NCBI GenBank assembly: GCA_021209875.1
Contig: JAGYVD010000002.1
Location: 5,766,001 to 5,830,000, forward strand
Length of the DNA: 64,000 nt
Origin: Rosellinia necatrix
Lineage: Eukaryota > Ascomycota > Sordariomycetes > Xylariales > Xylariaceae
Direction: 5' to 3'
Part shown: positions 35,996 to 48,435 of the stretch, one piece after another
How the letters are laid out: every line of letters begins with the position of its first letter
Position numbering within the stretch: position 1 is the first letter of the stretch
Notes under the pieces: model-generated
Database searches by the model: none
What the model saw: only the letters and a program-made list of their open reading frames with translations
Told to the model about the DNA's origin: nothing
Position numbers and translations under genes: made by a program

Positions 35996-37637
35996 ATGGC
36001 TAGCAATTCTCAGCTATCCCAGGCGGCGATGCTGTCGGGGCCAGGTGAGCTATATCACAGCCCAAATAGCTCGCTGTTATTGACGAGCGTGGTTACAGAA
36101 AAACTGTCCGCCGTAACAAGCCTCGTTCAAAAGTTAACGCAAGACTTGATTTCAACAGATCTACCTCCAAACGGTAAGTCATACGCGGACGAGCATTTAT
36201 CGGGGCATGACTAATTCTATATCTGTTAGAGAGGGATGCGGCCTTAGAGGAGCTCAAGATATACGGCCGGGATCCTCGGAATGCAGCACCTATATTTACA
36301 AAAGAGGTAAGCCCGACTCCGTCAAGAGACGATGGATACTTACTAATAAACCAAAGGGGATTGAGATGCTCACCAGACATGCATTCGATAGTCCCTCTGA
36401 TACGACGTCTAGGAATGCCCTCCGTTGTTTATGTAATGCGCTCTTGCTCAAGACAGAGTGTCGGCAAACTTTTGTAGATCTAGGCTACGAGGCCAAAGTC
36501 TGCAATAAACTCAAGAATGACAATCAAGATGATGAATTTCTTGCCTCGAGGATTATCTTCCTCACAACGTACGATACTAACACAAATCTGGAGCAACTGA
36601 TCGACAGACATGGTCTAGCCGAAACCATCATTAACAACATGGAACGTCATGCAAAACGCTACGGTGACGAACAGGCAACTACGAGCCCTATGTACGATAT
36701 GGCTCTGACGGAAACCCTAAAGTTACTGTTCAATGTCACTCATCATTGTCAACAGAGGATATCTGCATTTACGCCTGTGGTCTCACATATCGTTGCCATA
36801 TTGCGCAAAGACCCTTTCGAACTCGGCAAGCCTTTGGATCCGCCGACAGGTCCACTAGTCAACGCTCTTTTAAATCTAAACCTGGAGGCGAAAGAAGTTC
36901 AAGCGTCTCTATATCCCCCAGACGAGCCTACCGCCCTATCGAATCGTCTGATTGATATCCTCACACAGTCAAGGACAAAATACAAGGATGAGGAACTCGA
37001 CAGCATCGTAACACCCCTGCTTGGAGTGACACGGGTATTCTACGAGCATGCACCGCCAGATGTTCGGGTATCGATTCAGCAACGACTCTTGCCTACGAAT
37101 GCCGACAGGAACGAAGTATTAGGACGCAGTGGATCGCTACCTTCCTGGCTTCTCAAGAACTCTACAAACCCCCTGGCGCCAAAATTTGCGAACACAATCT
37201 CCGATATACTATTTGAGCTCTCTGACAAGGACGCCTCCAAGTTCGTGGAAAATGTAGGGTACGGGTACGCTTCAGGGTATCTCCATAACAGGAATATATC
37301 TATGCCGCAGAACGCGTCGGAAGCTCTGAGCGGTGCAGCTGGCGGAGGCGCCCGGCCCATCAATCCGGTAACCGGACAGTTCTTAGACTCGGAGAGACAC
37401 CCTGATACCCCTGAAATGACTGAGGCCGAGAGGGAGAGAGAAGCGGAGAGGTTATTCGTGCTGTTTCAGAGGTATAGCCCCTTTGTTCTGCATACGCATC
37501 CACATATGGAACTGATCTGATCTTGATATAGATTGCAAGCAAATGGCCTCATGTCAGTCGAAAATCCGATGCGGACAGCAGTAGAGGAAGGTCGTTTTGA
37601 AGAATTGCCAGATGACCACAAGGAAGATAGCGATTAG
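35996..37637 (+). CDS. RIC8: synembryn / Ric8, G-alpha chaperone and exchange factor
   Basis: Cytosolic guanine-nucleotide exchange factor and chaperone for heterotrimeric G-alpha subunits; in Neurospora and Magnaporthe it is needed for growth and pathogenic development. Exons 35996-36173, 36230-36306, 36357-37471 and 37532-37637 give 491 aa; introns are 56, 50 and 60 nt with GTAAGT, GTAAGC and GTATAG donors and CTAAT branches. Helical armadillo-like repeats throughout: NALRCLCNALLLKTECRQ, RIIFLTTYDTNTNLEQLI, LKLLFNVTHHC, GPLVNALLNLNLE, LLGVTRVFYEHAP, then GGGARPINPVTGQFLDSE and an acidic Arg-rich EMTEAEREREAERLFVLF. The last exon continues RLQANGLMSVENPMRTAVEE to an acidic end. Size and order are normal. 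Confidence 0.92.
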
Positions 37638-39087
37638 TGTAGGGCAGAAAAACGCTACCTAGTAGTAAGTAGCAAGAATCCGGAATGCTGCGTTCCCTTA
37701 TGGGTATGATGGATATCAAACCATCTTAATATGGCCAAAGACGAGTAGATATCGTGCCGTCATACTAATACAATTCTTGGATCTTTCATAAATGCCCTGC
37801 TCGTTATCCCCTTTCCTCCTTGGTACTTTCTAGGTTCCTCACACGCAGGACAGGTCCTCCATATTAGCATTTTGTGTCAATAACTATTCTTCTGGTACAG
37901 ATGTGACCCTAGATTGGACTACCGAACAGTAAAAAATCATAGGTAGCCACAAAGGGCCTAGGTCTATGTCTTTGTTACCTGATAGTACCATCAGTTTTAG
38001 CATTATGCGCGTCGGATAATGATTGTTTTAAGTGCTTTTCTAATCCAACATGCAGATAACACCTACATAGGTAGGTAGTTCAAGGTCCTGGAACGTTCTT
38101 TCTAATACCAAGCAGGTGTTTATAATGATTTTATATTAACTATTCGATAGGTACCAAGTAGGTAAGTACGTAACTCTTTGGTACCTCGAAACATCTAGTT
38201 CTGAGAAGTATCCAGTCACAGGCCAGCTAGCAACTGCCTAGGAACCAAGCAGATATTGAGGAGCAGTTACTAACGTACCTACGTACCTTGGATAGTTAAT
38301 GTAGCTAGTAGCAGTATTCGCTACGGCAGCCTGGAACCAGGGAAGGTGCCTGCTTCGTACCAATAATTTCACACTCCAATCCCACCACAGGTAGAGTAGA
38401 CCAATTGTTATCGCGTCGTGGTTATTGCACTTCCACTCTTGTTCCCTCCTCATCCCCCAAACTGCATCTCTATTTCAACACAATCGCCATGCACGTCACT
38501 GCACAGATTGCCATCAGCAAGAGAAGTCGTTGATAATAATATTCTTTCTCCTCAGCCACACGGTATGTCATACCCTCTCCATTCAGTCCATATTATATAC
38601 ATCCATTCCATGCGCTCCCGGCATCTCCACGCACATAGATGCTTCGCGTGCCCCTTTATTTTCAGACATTCGCAGATATCCGCCGGTCTATATACGGGTT
38701 GGGGTTAACGTGTGACAACCTCCTAACTTTCTGGTTTATTTAGTCACCGAGCCATTCTTCAACTTCCCATCATCTAGCCATCTTCATAAAGATGGATCGC
38801 GCATTCTCCGGTGTAAGTTAGATTATCCCATAGTCATACTAACACCAAGTATATCCTATACACCTTATCGCTTCAAGTGGTACTGATATAGAGTCACTAT
38901 CTTCCGACCGCGATGGGGTCGGCGCGTTCCCCATAACCTCTGCGCAACGTTACTAATCTTCACTGGGTGTAAGTCGCTTGACCTATTATTTTATCCTTCC
39001 CTACAATGACCCCCGAAATTGCGCCAGCGATATTCCGACCCATGAGCTTGTATTCTCACTTGAGTATGGACTAGTAGAATATAACTA
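37638..39087. other. intergenic, possible leader exon of the chromodomain gene
   Basis: About 1.45 kb. It has several TAGGTAGGTA and TACGTACC clusters (38067-38080, 38150-38170, 38270-38290). Near the right end ATGGATCGCGCATTCTCCGG at 38792 is followed by GTAAGT, and another GTAAGT lies at 38969. These look like donors of 5' leader or short coding exons, but no combination I tried keeps the chromodomain frame open. Confidence 0.45.
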
Positions 39088-40009
39088 ATGATTTGTGTTG
39101 CCAGGATCCAGAAAAAGAGTGAGGGTGGAAATGTTCTTAATGGAGAAAGTCAAGGCGCTGATCACATTGATCAAGAGGGTGTTCCCCGCGGCGGCTCGAA
39201 GATTATCGTGAAAGCCGACGCCGAGGAACGTACCGGTATCACTTTTAACGAGGTCCAGGGTGAGAACTTCCTAAGTGATGCACAGAATGAAGCTAACAAT
39301 GAAGAACGAGCCTACACCAACGAAACCGGCAACCAAGAACGTGGAGGTAGCGGAGGCACAAAGATGCAGCGTGGCTCGTTCCTTAGTGCTCCCGAGACGT
39401 CCGCAGAACAGGGGAAAAGTCCATCGGTTGGCTCGCAACAATCCAACGGTGAAGCGCAGGTCTCAGCTCCTCGTAAACGTGGCCGACCAGGTAAAAACAA
39501 GGTTGCTCCGACTGGCACTCAGACCTCGGAGCCCTCCAGCTCTATGGATGAAGGCACTTTGGGCAAGAGAAAGGAGGGCTCTGTTGGAGATGGCCTGCGA
39601 AGATCATCTAGAGGCGCGGCTAAATCTGCTATCCAGCAGATCATGGAACAAAGTGTATGTTTCTCTACCGTTATTTGAAAGGGGAAAACTAACTAAAATT
39701 GCGCGTAAGAAAAAACGACCGAAGGCCGCAGCAACATCGTCTACACCATCCACCCCGAGCCGGAAAGCCATCGCCAGCCCCAAGGGCAGGGCCACACGTT
39801 CATCCACTCAGACACCCTCCAAGAGACCCCACACGGACGAATATGAAGTCGAGTTCATCCTTGACACACGCAAGAAAAATGGCACTACTGAGTACCTAGT
39901 CAAGTGGAAGGGCTATCACGTCAGGGAGAATACATGGGAACCTGCCAAAAACCTAACTCACTGCGCCCAGGCGCTCAACGAGTTCCGCGCTGGCGGATCC
40001 GAAAAGTGA
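39088..40009 (+). CDS. AT-hook and chromodomain protein (HP1-like)
   Basis: Probable nuclear chromatin reader. Exons 39088-39654 and 39710-40009 (intron 55 nt, GTATGT, branch AACTAAC, acceptor GTAAG) give 288 aa if the ATG at 39088 is used. A strong acceptor (ACTAATG...TTGCCAG) ends at 39104, so the true start may lie in an upstream exon and the first few residues may be wrong. The N-terminal half is acidic/polar and disordered. KRGRPGK (about residues 130-136) is an AT-hook; a Lys-rich stretch and PKGRATRSS follow. The chromodomain is at about 234-280: [20 protein letters not shown], then [18 protein letters not shown], with the aromatic cage positions (Tyr, Trp, Trp/Tyr-type) present. No chromoshadow domain follows, so it is not a complete classic HP1. 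Methyl-lysine binding is inferred. Confidence 0.8.
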
Positions 40010-40793
40010 TGGCAACCTATTGGCCACTGGGAATCGTTGATTTTATCAGGATGAAGCCAGCGATGGCAATGCATAAGATAAAGGGGGGGGTTCACATTTG
40101 CCTGTAGGATTGGGAGGTCAGATCGGAAACACTGGTCAAATCTGATATCCAGGAAAACGAAAGGGTTCTTGCGTGTTTAAAAAATAAAAAAAAATTAAAA
40201 AGTTTGGAGGCAATAATGCGGATTAGGCTTGAGGCGCCCTCGCATACTGATTGTGGCGTTTCTACTAATAAACATCGCGAGCTTTTTTTCTCATGGCTTT
40301 TTCGTTGAAAATAATGGCTAAGGTAAGGTAGGTACTTCTGTAAGGTGACAACACACTTGGCCCTAGTTTCGGTAACTACCTACCTAGGTACCTAAGGCAC
40401 CCCACATAGGCTCTGTTGTTGGTGCCTTATCCAGACCCGATAAGCAGATGACAGGTGGAGGTTGAAGGTTAATACAGTGCGATGCAGTACGATACAGTAT
40501 AGACCCAGAAAGCAACCAATGAAAGGAGACAGATCAGCGCCATGATTTGTTGCCTCATTCAATGCGGGTCAGCCTTACCTTGGTTACTTAAGTCAGTAGT
40601 TATTGATGGTCTAATTTCTTCGCGACCCGACCAGGTCACTTGGGAATCAACGGCGTCGCTGTCCACCGACGAGACTAAAACAAGATTAAACTACCGTGCC
40701 ATCCACAAGCAGATAATCCATTTTCTGTTCTCTTTTTATTTTTTATTTTCGCATTTCCTTTCATCGGCCGCACCGCGTCCCGCCTCTCCGACC
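40010..40793. other. intergenic, promoter of the MPDU1 gene
   Basis: Contains an A-rich patch (40179-40200), a palindromic CTACCTACCTAGGTACC (40376-40392) and a repeated CAGTRCGATACAGTA motif near 40475-40500. The MPDU1 frame runs open upstream to 40542, but the ATG at 40794 with a GACCATGG context is the likely start. Confidence 0.55.
40376..40392. repeat. palindromic CTACCTACCTAGGTACC element
   Basis: Inverted repeat of the same family as the element at 15907-15924, here upstream of the MPDU1 gene. Confidence 0.65.
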
Positions 40794-41766
40794 ATGGAGG
40801 CCCTCCGATCTGCTCTGCAGCCGTTGCAGCCGCTCACTCACAACCTGCCTGCTCCGATCCGCGACCTTGGCGTGTCCATCATCGGCGAGACCTGCTACAA
40901 GACCCTCATCCTCGATCTCGATCCGACCGACTCTGAATGTCTCAAACTGGCCATCTCCAAGGGCTTGGGCATCGGCATCATCGGCGCCTCCTCCATCGTC
41001 AAGGTGCCCCAGATCCTCAAGCTCGTGCAGTCCCGGTCGGCCTCGGGCATCAGCTTCCTGTCCTACCTCCTCGAAACCTCGTCGTACCTCATCACTCTCG
41101 TGTACAACATCCGTAACGGGTTCCCTTTCAGTACCTTTGGCGAGACCGCCCTGATCCTCGGTCAGAATGTCATCATCACCGTCCTCGTTCTCAACTACAG
41201 TGGTCGCGCTAGCATGGCCGCTTTATTTGTCGCCGCCCTTGCCGTGAGTCTTGTGACGCTGTTCAACAGCAACGTCCTGGGGATGCAGGCTTTAGGCTAC
41301 CTCCAGGCCGGTGCCGGTGTGCTAGGCGTGGCAAGCAAGATACCCCAGATTGCCGCCATCATCCAAGAGGGTGGAACGGGCCAACTCAGCGCTTTCACGG
41401 TAAGCCATTCCGACCGGTCCCTTAACTGCCGGGGAGGGGGCGTGTGCGTATCCTGCCAATCTTCATTTGCTGATATCCTTGTTCTTGCAGGTCTTTAACT
41501 ATCTCGCCGGTTCACTCTCGCGCATCTTTACAACCCTGCAGGAGGTGGACGACAAGTTGATTCTGTACGGCTTCATTGCGGGGTTCACGTTGAACTGCGT
41601 CTTGGCGGCGCAGATGGTGTACTACTGGAACGCGCCCTCGGCCAAGGCCAAGGGGAAGATGAAGGAGGTGCCTATATCCGCACCATTACCGAGCTCGGCC
41701 GTGTCGTCTTCGTCCTCAACCTCACCCAAGGGTAACAAGGGGCCAACAACACGCCGCAGGGGTTAG
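40794..41766 (+). CDS. MPDU1: mannose-P-dolichol utilization defect 1 homologue (PQ-loop protein)
   Basis: ER multi-span protein of the PQ-loop family, required for use of dolichol-phosphate mannose and glucose in N-glycan and GPI synthesis (Lec35 in mammals). Exons 40794-41399 and 41491-41766, phase 0, intron 91 nt (GTAAGC...TTGCAG), 293 aa. The start ATGGAGGCC has a strong context. Two PQ-loop repeats are seen: SSIVKVPQILKLVQSRSASG (about residues 65-85) and GVASKIPQIAAIIQEGGTGQ near 180-200. Helices such as YLLETSSYLITLVYNI and LILYGFIAGFTLNCVLAAQM surround them. The C-terminal tail is Lys/Ser-rich. LETSSYLITLVYN and RIFTTLQEVDD are typical of MPDU1 rather than lysosomal PQ-loop transporters. 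Confidence 0.92.
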
Positions 41767-44566
41767 GCGACCCTTCTTGTAATCAGTCATGAAAGCTAGA
41801 AACTATGAAGACTGCTAGGCCTTTTGCTACCATTTATAATATTTAATAAGTTCTCGCTGCTTGTCTTCTCACATTTATGTCGTAACTCCTAGTTCTGTAA
41901 CCCGGGTGTTTTGTGGAACTGTGACTATTTACTTGGCGTCACACTCTGACCACCTGATAGAGCGATTATCACCTACCTAATGGAGCCAAGTCGTCTTCTC
42001 GGGTTGTTGCCATACTTGACCTAAATTACGCTACCTATGGCACATGCCTACGGTAGTCTAGTGTATGTGCCGCGACTTGGCGAAAGTTCCGCCGCCTATC
42101 TGCAATGTTTGTATTGCCAAGATGACTGAGGAAACCGGGCGATGCACGCGCACAAAGCAATAAAATTTGCTTAACACCAGACAGCAAGCCGCACCCCGGC
42201 CAGTCCGGCATATCTCCTGCATTATCTCACATGATCATATAGGGTAGTACACTCTGTAACTACTGGATGTTTGTCGGAACTGCCCTTTAAGTAATGTCAT
42301 ACTAAGAAGCAACGTGCTTGAGAAACCGTTAGATCTCAGATTGGATCTACTCCATGTTGTTCTGAACACGAGGAATGGCCCTTGGGCGACGAGACCAACA
42401 ATAAACCAATTTAGGCTCGAGGCAACCAGAGATCGTAGATATGGGGTAATTCGGGTTCCAAGTAGCAGCCGCTCTGAAAACTGACGAATTGGCGTTAACC
42501 ACGCGCCGACTTATAAACTATTACTTACCAAAACCACTCGGCCCGGGTTGAGCCGCTCCACAACGCTGTTCTGTCTGGACAAGAGACGCCACATCTCTAC
42601 TCCGTCCAGAACGCAGTCATACATATCATGGGATTCTGGTTCTCAACTGTCAACAGAGAGGAGCACCGAGATAGACACGTCACTTGTGCGACCATCGGCT
42701 TGACTATCGTATCTCACTAGTGTGTCGACTAACAAGTGATTCCAGACAAGCCGGAGACCCTGCAGTAGACCGGCGCTGGTCAGATGATTGACGAGAGGTA
42801 TGGTGCATACGCTCCTTTTCCTTTCCGAGCAGTCAGCTAACCATGCACTAGGATTATCCATCAAGGGCCATGCGGCATTCCTTGACAAAGTCACTAAATC
42901 CCCCTTTACTTACTACGAAGGACTCAAATGTCGGTCTTTGTCTGTTTCGAAAACCTAGCCTATATGAATTGCACTATCTTCCTGGGTTATTGCGTGCGAA
43001 CGACAATCGATGACAATTGGCTTACAAGCCAATCATATGAAGCAAGTCGAATCCCGACGCTCAACCATCACTCAAGTCTCGCATCAGCAAGGTCTTGGGA
43101 CACGTATACCCTAGTTATCCCAGATTTCAAATACAACGTAGTGACGGGCTTGACCGGCCACAGTTGCTGCCATCTAGTGTAGAGCGCTGCACGGTGCTAG
43201 TGGTGTCTATCATCCTTTATCTAGGCCCTGCATCTGTGCATCACGACAGACTGTGATCTTAATGCAAGGGATGTTGTCATTGGCCGAAACTTACCTAACA
43301 TTGGGAGGGGCCTATAAGCATTCATCCTTCGAGATACTTCCAGCTAATGCGGCTAGCATGACACTCTCTCGGCGAGTAGATACCGGGGTTAAGACTAGCC
43401 AAGTTGACAATCCTGGTCCATCCGTACGTTTGCCGTACGGTCGTTTTTCGAGTTGGATGCCTATGACCTAGACTACCCAAGTACTTAGTATGTAGTGTAG
43501 ACTATAGTGCACTTGCGCACTCCTCCATGTAAGTTATAGGCGCTTAAGCCAGCAGGTGGGGTAGAACCCTGAAGTCGGGATGGCTTGAAGAACAAACTGC
43601 AAGTAACAATGTGTGCTAGGCAAACAGCACTTACCGGTCACAGTGGCCGGTCACATGATCGGCACCTCATCTTGCTTATCATACACCTACCTGACCTATC
43701 TACGCTACGGCTTCCTGCCTACTGCGGCGCTGCACTACTCCGTACCTACACTGTACTACGAACGCTAGGGTTTTCGAGAGACATGGATCTCCACCATATA
43801 GGACTCGCGGCGATCCCAATCCGGGAAAAGGCAGGTTTGTAGCATGTTGATGATTGGTGGGTAGGGCTCAAGAAGGCATTTCCAACTTGGTACTAGCGCG
43901 GGGTATTTGCCTAGGCATGCGAGGGACCCCATTCTTTTTTCCTGTGCTTTATCGATCGAGAGCGGTGACCAGAACTTCTCCAGAACGTCGTTGTATAAAT
44001 CATGTCGCCATCGCACGACAGCCCGACACCCGCCCTGGCTCTCCACATCACTAAAAGAGAAAAAAAAAAAAATAACGAGGTGAATAGCGTAATCTCATTT
44101 ATTTCCTGCAGCCGGACAGGTGTCTCTTATTCAGTTGCATGGACTCTCCGTATCTCGTACTTGTCCTCCGCATCGCGGAGCCAGCCCGCCTAAAATACAC
44201 CAAGTGATAATCCTGCCCTCCACCGCTCGTCTTGTCTAAACGCCTACTGTATACTGTTTGCCATCCTGTGACATCCACTTTGACAAGCCTCTTCGTCTTC
44301 ATCTGGCAAGTGGAGGGAATCATCGCTCCAATCTCTTCCCTCTTGCTCCTTCCGCGCTATCCAGTCTCGGTATAAGTTAGACGAGCCCAACCAGTCTCCC
44401 TCCCTCCCTACCTCTCTTGAGTCAAGCACTCTGTTTTTCTTCTGTTTCGTCTTCACTTCATATAACACCATCGCAACCTGAGTCATACTCATACTTATAC
44501 TAATAACCTCATTCATCTACTCACTTTTAACTTGCTTCAATCTCCATTGAAGCGTCTCTTTTTATC
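41767..44566. other. gene-poor 2.8 kb, promoter of choline sulfatase at the right end
   Basis: Short ORFs only (42643-42894 minus, 42928-43182 plus, 43253-43471 plus, 43585-43842 plus), none with a motif. 44390-44415 is a C/T-rich tract typical of fungal promoters, just upstream of the sulfatase leader. An inverted repeat ATTGGCTTACAAGCCAAT at 43016-43033 could form a small hairpin. Confidence 0.5.
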
Positions 44567-46423
44567 ATGGCTCCGGATATCGATTCCATCCCGCCTGAGG
44601 CCCAAGGCAATGGGCCAACCCCAGCCGGGCTCAATGGCGGTGACCAGTTACCAAACATACTCTTTATCATGGCGGACCAGTTGGCCGCTCCACAGCTCAA
44701 GATATACAATCCCGAATCTCAGATTCTCACACCGAACCTGGACGCGTTGGCGGCCAAGTCGGTCCAGTTCGACTCAGCTTATTGCCCTTCCCCTCTATGC
44801 GCACCCTCTCGCATGAGTCTTATCTCAGGCCAATTGCCGATGAAGATCGGAGCCTATGATAATGCGTCCCAGATCGGCAGTGACGTGCCCACGTACGCTC
44901 ACTATCTACGACTCCGGGGTTATCACACAGCCCTGGCTGGCAAGATGCATTTCGTTGGAGACCAATTGCATGGCTATGAGACTCGTTTGACTAGCGATAT
45001 CTACCCTGGCGACTTCGGCTGGGCCGTCAATTGGGACGACCCCGATAGGCGACTGGAGTGGTATCATAATGCAAGTTCCATCTTGCAGGCCGGAACTTGC
45101 GTACGAAGCAACCAACTAGATTATGACGAGGAAGTCATGTACAAATCTACCCAGTTCCTGTACGACCAGGTTCGCGAGGGCCCCGATAAACGCCCCTTTT
45201 GCCTCACGGTATGTTCCTTCCAGCTTCGTCTATGATAAAATTTGGGTAAAAGGCTTCGAATGGCCGTTTGGCCGCGCGAACGCCCGTGTCTGAAGCTAGT
45301 AACATGCTAACCCGTTTCATCACGAACAGCTCTCTCTTACTCATCCACATGACCCTTATACTATTGAGGAAAAGTACTGGGACCTCTACGAAGGTGTCGA
45401 TATTACTCTACCCAAGGTTAAGATCCCACAGGAGCAGCAGGATGCGCACAGCAAGAGACTTCTGAAGGTGTGTGATCTCTGGGGTCAGGAGTTCAGTGAG
45501 GACCAGATCAAACGTGCACGGCGGGCATACTACGGCGCCGTCAGCTATGTGGATGACTGTATCGGACGTATCCTGACGACATTGAAACAATGTCGCCTCG
45601 ACCAAAACACGATCGTTGTCTTCAGTGGTGACCACGGTGACATGCTCGGAGAACGTGGCCTCTGGTATGATTCCCCCCACCCCGCTGAGTTCCTGACTTG
45701 TTGCACTGCTAACAGACTTGCAGGTACAAGATGAGCTATTTCGAGTCGTCGGTCCGTGTTCCTCTGCTGGTGTCGGACCCTCGCCGATTCACACCTCATC
45801 GCGTAAAGGAGAACGTGTCGACCCTGGACATCCTCCCTACTCTTTGTGACATTGTTGACACAAAACTAATACCGGGCCTACCCATGGATGGAACCTCTTT
45901 ATTACCACACCTAGAGGGTCGAGAGGGCCACGACACTGTCATTGCCGAATACACTGGGGAGGGCACTATCAGCCCTCTCATGATGATCCGACGGGGCCCT
46001 TGGAAGTACATCACCTGCCCGACGGATGCGCCCCAGCTCTTCAATCTCGAGAAGGACCCGCTCGAGTTGGTCAACCTGGCTGAACTCGCGAGCAAAACAG
46101 AGGGTCTGACGGCAGATGAGGAGGAGGCGAAAGCCAAGTTCGAGAAGTTCGAGACCGAAGCTAGGGCACGATGGGATTTCGAGACCATCACCCAATCCGT
46201 CCTCCTATCACAGCGGACCCGGCGGCTCGTATGGGACGCCCTCAAGGTGGGCAAGTTCGATCCCTGGGACTACAACCCGAACGACAACGGCACCAACAAG
46301 TACATCCGCTCCTTCCTGCCGCTCGACGACCTCGAGAGGCGGGCCCGCTACCCTCCTGTCGACGAATTCGGCTGTGAAACACGCAAGGTGGTGGTCGACC
46401 AGGCGGGTTCACACGGCGAATAA
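44567..46423 (+). CDS. choline sulfatase
   Basis: Hydrolyses choline-O-sulfate to choline and sulfate, a fungal sulfur and osmolyte store. Exons 44567-45208, 45330-45664 and 45724-46423 give 558 aa; introns are 121 and 59 nt with GTATGT and GTATGA donors. Sulfatase fold: PNILFIMADQLAAPQL with metal-site Asp37 (residues 29-44), formylglycine motif CAPSR with Cys78, LAGKMHFVG (about 124-132), THPHDPY after the first junction, and VVFSGDHGDMLGERGLWY across the second. The C-terminal choline-sulfatase extension is present (SQRTRRLVWDALKVGKFDPW, then KYIRSFLPLDDLERRARYPP), which separates it from other sulfatases. No signal peptide, so cytosolic. In many fungi it is induced by sulfur limitation; no regulatory site was identified here. 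Confidence 0.95.
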
Positions 46424-47569
46424 GCTCGCTACAATTCCGTTTCCGATCGATAGTCTGTCGGTCAGACGGCAATCCAAATTGATACCCGCCCGATCACCGA
46501 TCGCACGCCTGTTTTTGCATTTTGTCTGGCCTCGGTTGAAGAAACAACGACGTTGGCGAGAGGAGAGAGCTACGAGACCCATGGGATAATGATTGAAGAT
46601 CTGCTTTAGAGCCTGCCCCGTTTGTTGCACAAAACAAAACACCATCTGTTCCTGTATCCGTCCATCCGCCCATCGCTGTTGCGCGTCCTCGTCGCAGTGG
46701 CTTGGAGGTAGGTACCTACCTGGATCCCATAATATGTATGATCGCTGCGGCGTCTATGGCTGGGCCGGGGCGGCTGGTTTTCAATTAGGTAAAAAATAAA
46801 CAATTGGAACTATGTATACCGGTCACATCGGAAAATTATGCACCAGAGGCGATATCTGCACGCGCTCGTGATCCTCTTTCTTTGCCCAAGAGTTCGCCGT
46901 TGTGATAGCATCCCAGACCCTGCCAGGGGGGGTTAGTCCGACCTGTCGGGAGACCCACCCCCCGTTCTATCGTTCCATTCCATTTCATTTCGGGAATAGC
47001 GATATCGGATCCATATGCCATCCCATCACCCCATGTGGCTGACTACCTGGGGATACCTGGCGAAAGCGATAGTCATGCGCACATGATACATACTGTACGT
47101 ACTATACATATATGGCACTTACGATAGGTGCAGACAACAGACCTTCCACTTGTGCCAGAAAGCAATGACTTTTGCCTTGGCGCTAAGAGCTCTGCCGTAG
47201 AAGCTGAAGTCATGGGGATATGTAGGCGAGCAACAAACCTGGGTAGGTAGTTATTAAGCGATGTAGTCGTGTATATCGTATATCGTACCTACCTATCTAC
47301 CTCCCGACCTTGGTACTTACCCGAGGTATCTAGGCTAGGGAAGAGGTAGGTATGTCGTAATGTCTGCACAAGGTTAAGTAGGTAAGTACATTGGATAAGT
47401 ACCGCAGGACATATGTCTCCCGTTAGACGATTAGGCCCGATTGGGCTTAGCACCACATACGCCGCCCATCCCAGACTGAGCTTCTTGCTTGAAGCGGCTT
47501 TCGCACCACAACCACAACTCACGGACTCCAACCGTAGCGATCCTCTCGAAGCACCTTCAACCGCCCACC
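46424..47569. other. intergenic between choline sulfatase and MED8
   Basis: About 1.1 kb without a gene. It contains the palindrome at 46706-46721, several GTAGGTA patches (47240-47290, 47330-47395) and a TATACGTA-rich segment near 47085-47115. Confidence 0.55.
46706..46721. repeat. palindrome AGGTAGGTACCTACCT
   Basis: Perfect 16-bp inverted repeat downstream of choline sulfatase, same family as the other TAGGTA elements. Confidence 0.7.
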
Positions 47570-48435
47570 ATGTCGTCACTTGGGCTGAGCCAGGAAGAGC
47601 TGAAGTCTGTTGAGCAGACGCGGCAACGCCTGTCGCAGCTATCGGCCAGTCTGAACAGCCTTAAGAATGATGTCTTCAACAGCAACCCGCTACCGAATGC
47701 GTGCGTCGTCGTCATCCTCTCATCTTCCCGTCCCCCCCCGTCTCCCCCCACCCTGCCTCTGCCATCGCCTCCGCCGTATGCTAATTGGATCCTTTTGCAG
47801 GGACTCCCCTCCAAGCCTCTGCAGACATTCTAAACAATAATATCCACGCCATCCTCGAGGTCCTAGCCCAGAATAACGAGCTCTTCAGCCGCGTCGCCAT
47901 TCATCCATCCACAAACTTCCCAGGCCGCACGCAAGAGAATATCCTCCTGCAGCTACTGCGCAAGAAACCCGAGCCCGAAGTCGAAGCTGCTATGGACGAG
48001 GGCACCAAGACTCTCGCGAACATCCCTCTGCCTGGGCCGGTCCAGTTCAGTGCCACCGCCAACCCGGACAAAGAGAAGGAGAACGCGCTCGAGGAAGTCT
48101 GGAGTGCCGCACGTCACGCATGTCAGGAGCGCATTGCGGAATATGTCATGAATGAAGAAGGCGATGCGTTTACCGCCGAGGAGCACGAGATGGGCGTCGA
48201 AAACGTCCGGACGGGCCTCCTACGCAGCTTTGACGATGAGTCCGAAGATGACGACGACGACGAGATGGATGTAGACGAGGTCAATGGCGTCCCACCCAAA
48301 GGCAATACCGACCCCGACGTCATGATTATTGATCGACCACTTCCGCCGCCGGCTCCCGCCGTGTCGACCCAGGAAGTCGCCGGCACCACGCTAGATATCG
48401 TACTGCGGCTCGCTACTCGCGGTCAGTTGACGTGA
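47570..48435 (+). CDS. MED8: mediator of RNA polymerase II transcription subunit 8
   Basis: Head-module subunit of the Mediator coactivator. Exon 1 starts at 47570 (CCACCATGTCG) and encodes MSSLGLSQEELKSVEQTRQR and LSQLSASLNSLKNDVFNSNP, the family's first helices. Exon 2 encodes LQASADILNNNIHAILEVL, HPSTNFPGRTQENILLQLLR, ERIAEYVMNEEGDAFTAEE, an acidic DDESEDDDDDEMDVDE and a Pro-rich end. The joint is odd. The natural donor GTGCGT at 47701 (phase 2) and the good acceptor TTTTGCAG at 47800 differ by one base of frame. A poor donor at 47730 (GTCCCC) would be in frame but adds about ten unlikely residues. Either the sequence has a one-base error, or splicing is unusual, or the gene is frameshifted. 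Identity is firm, the junction is not. Confidence 0.82.

Noticed and set aside
43016..43075. Hairpin followed by TCGAATCCC and CCA, resembling a tRNA end
   Set aside because: No cloverleaf can be built; the T-stem does not pair.
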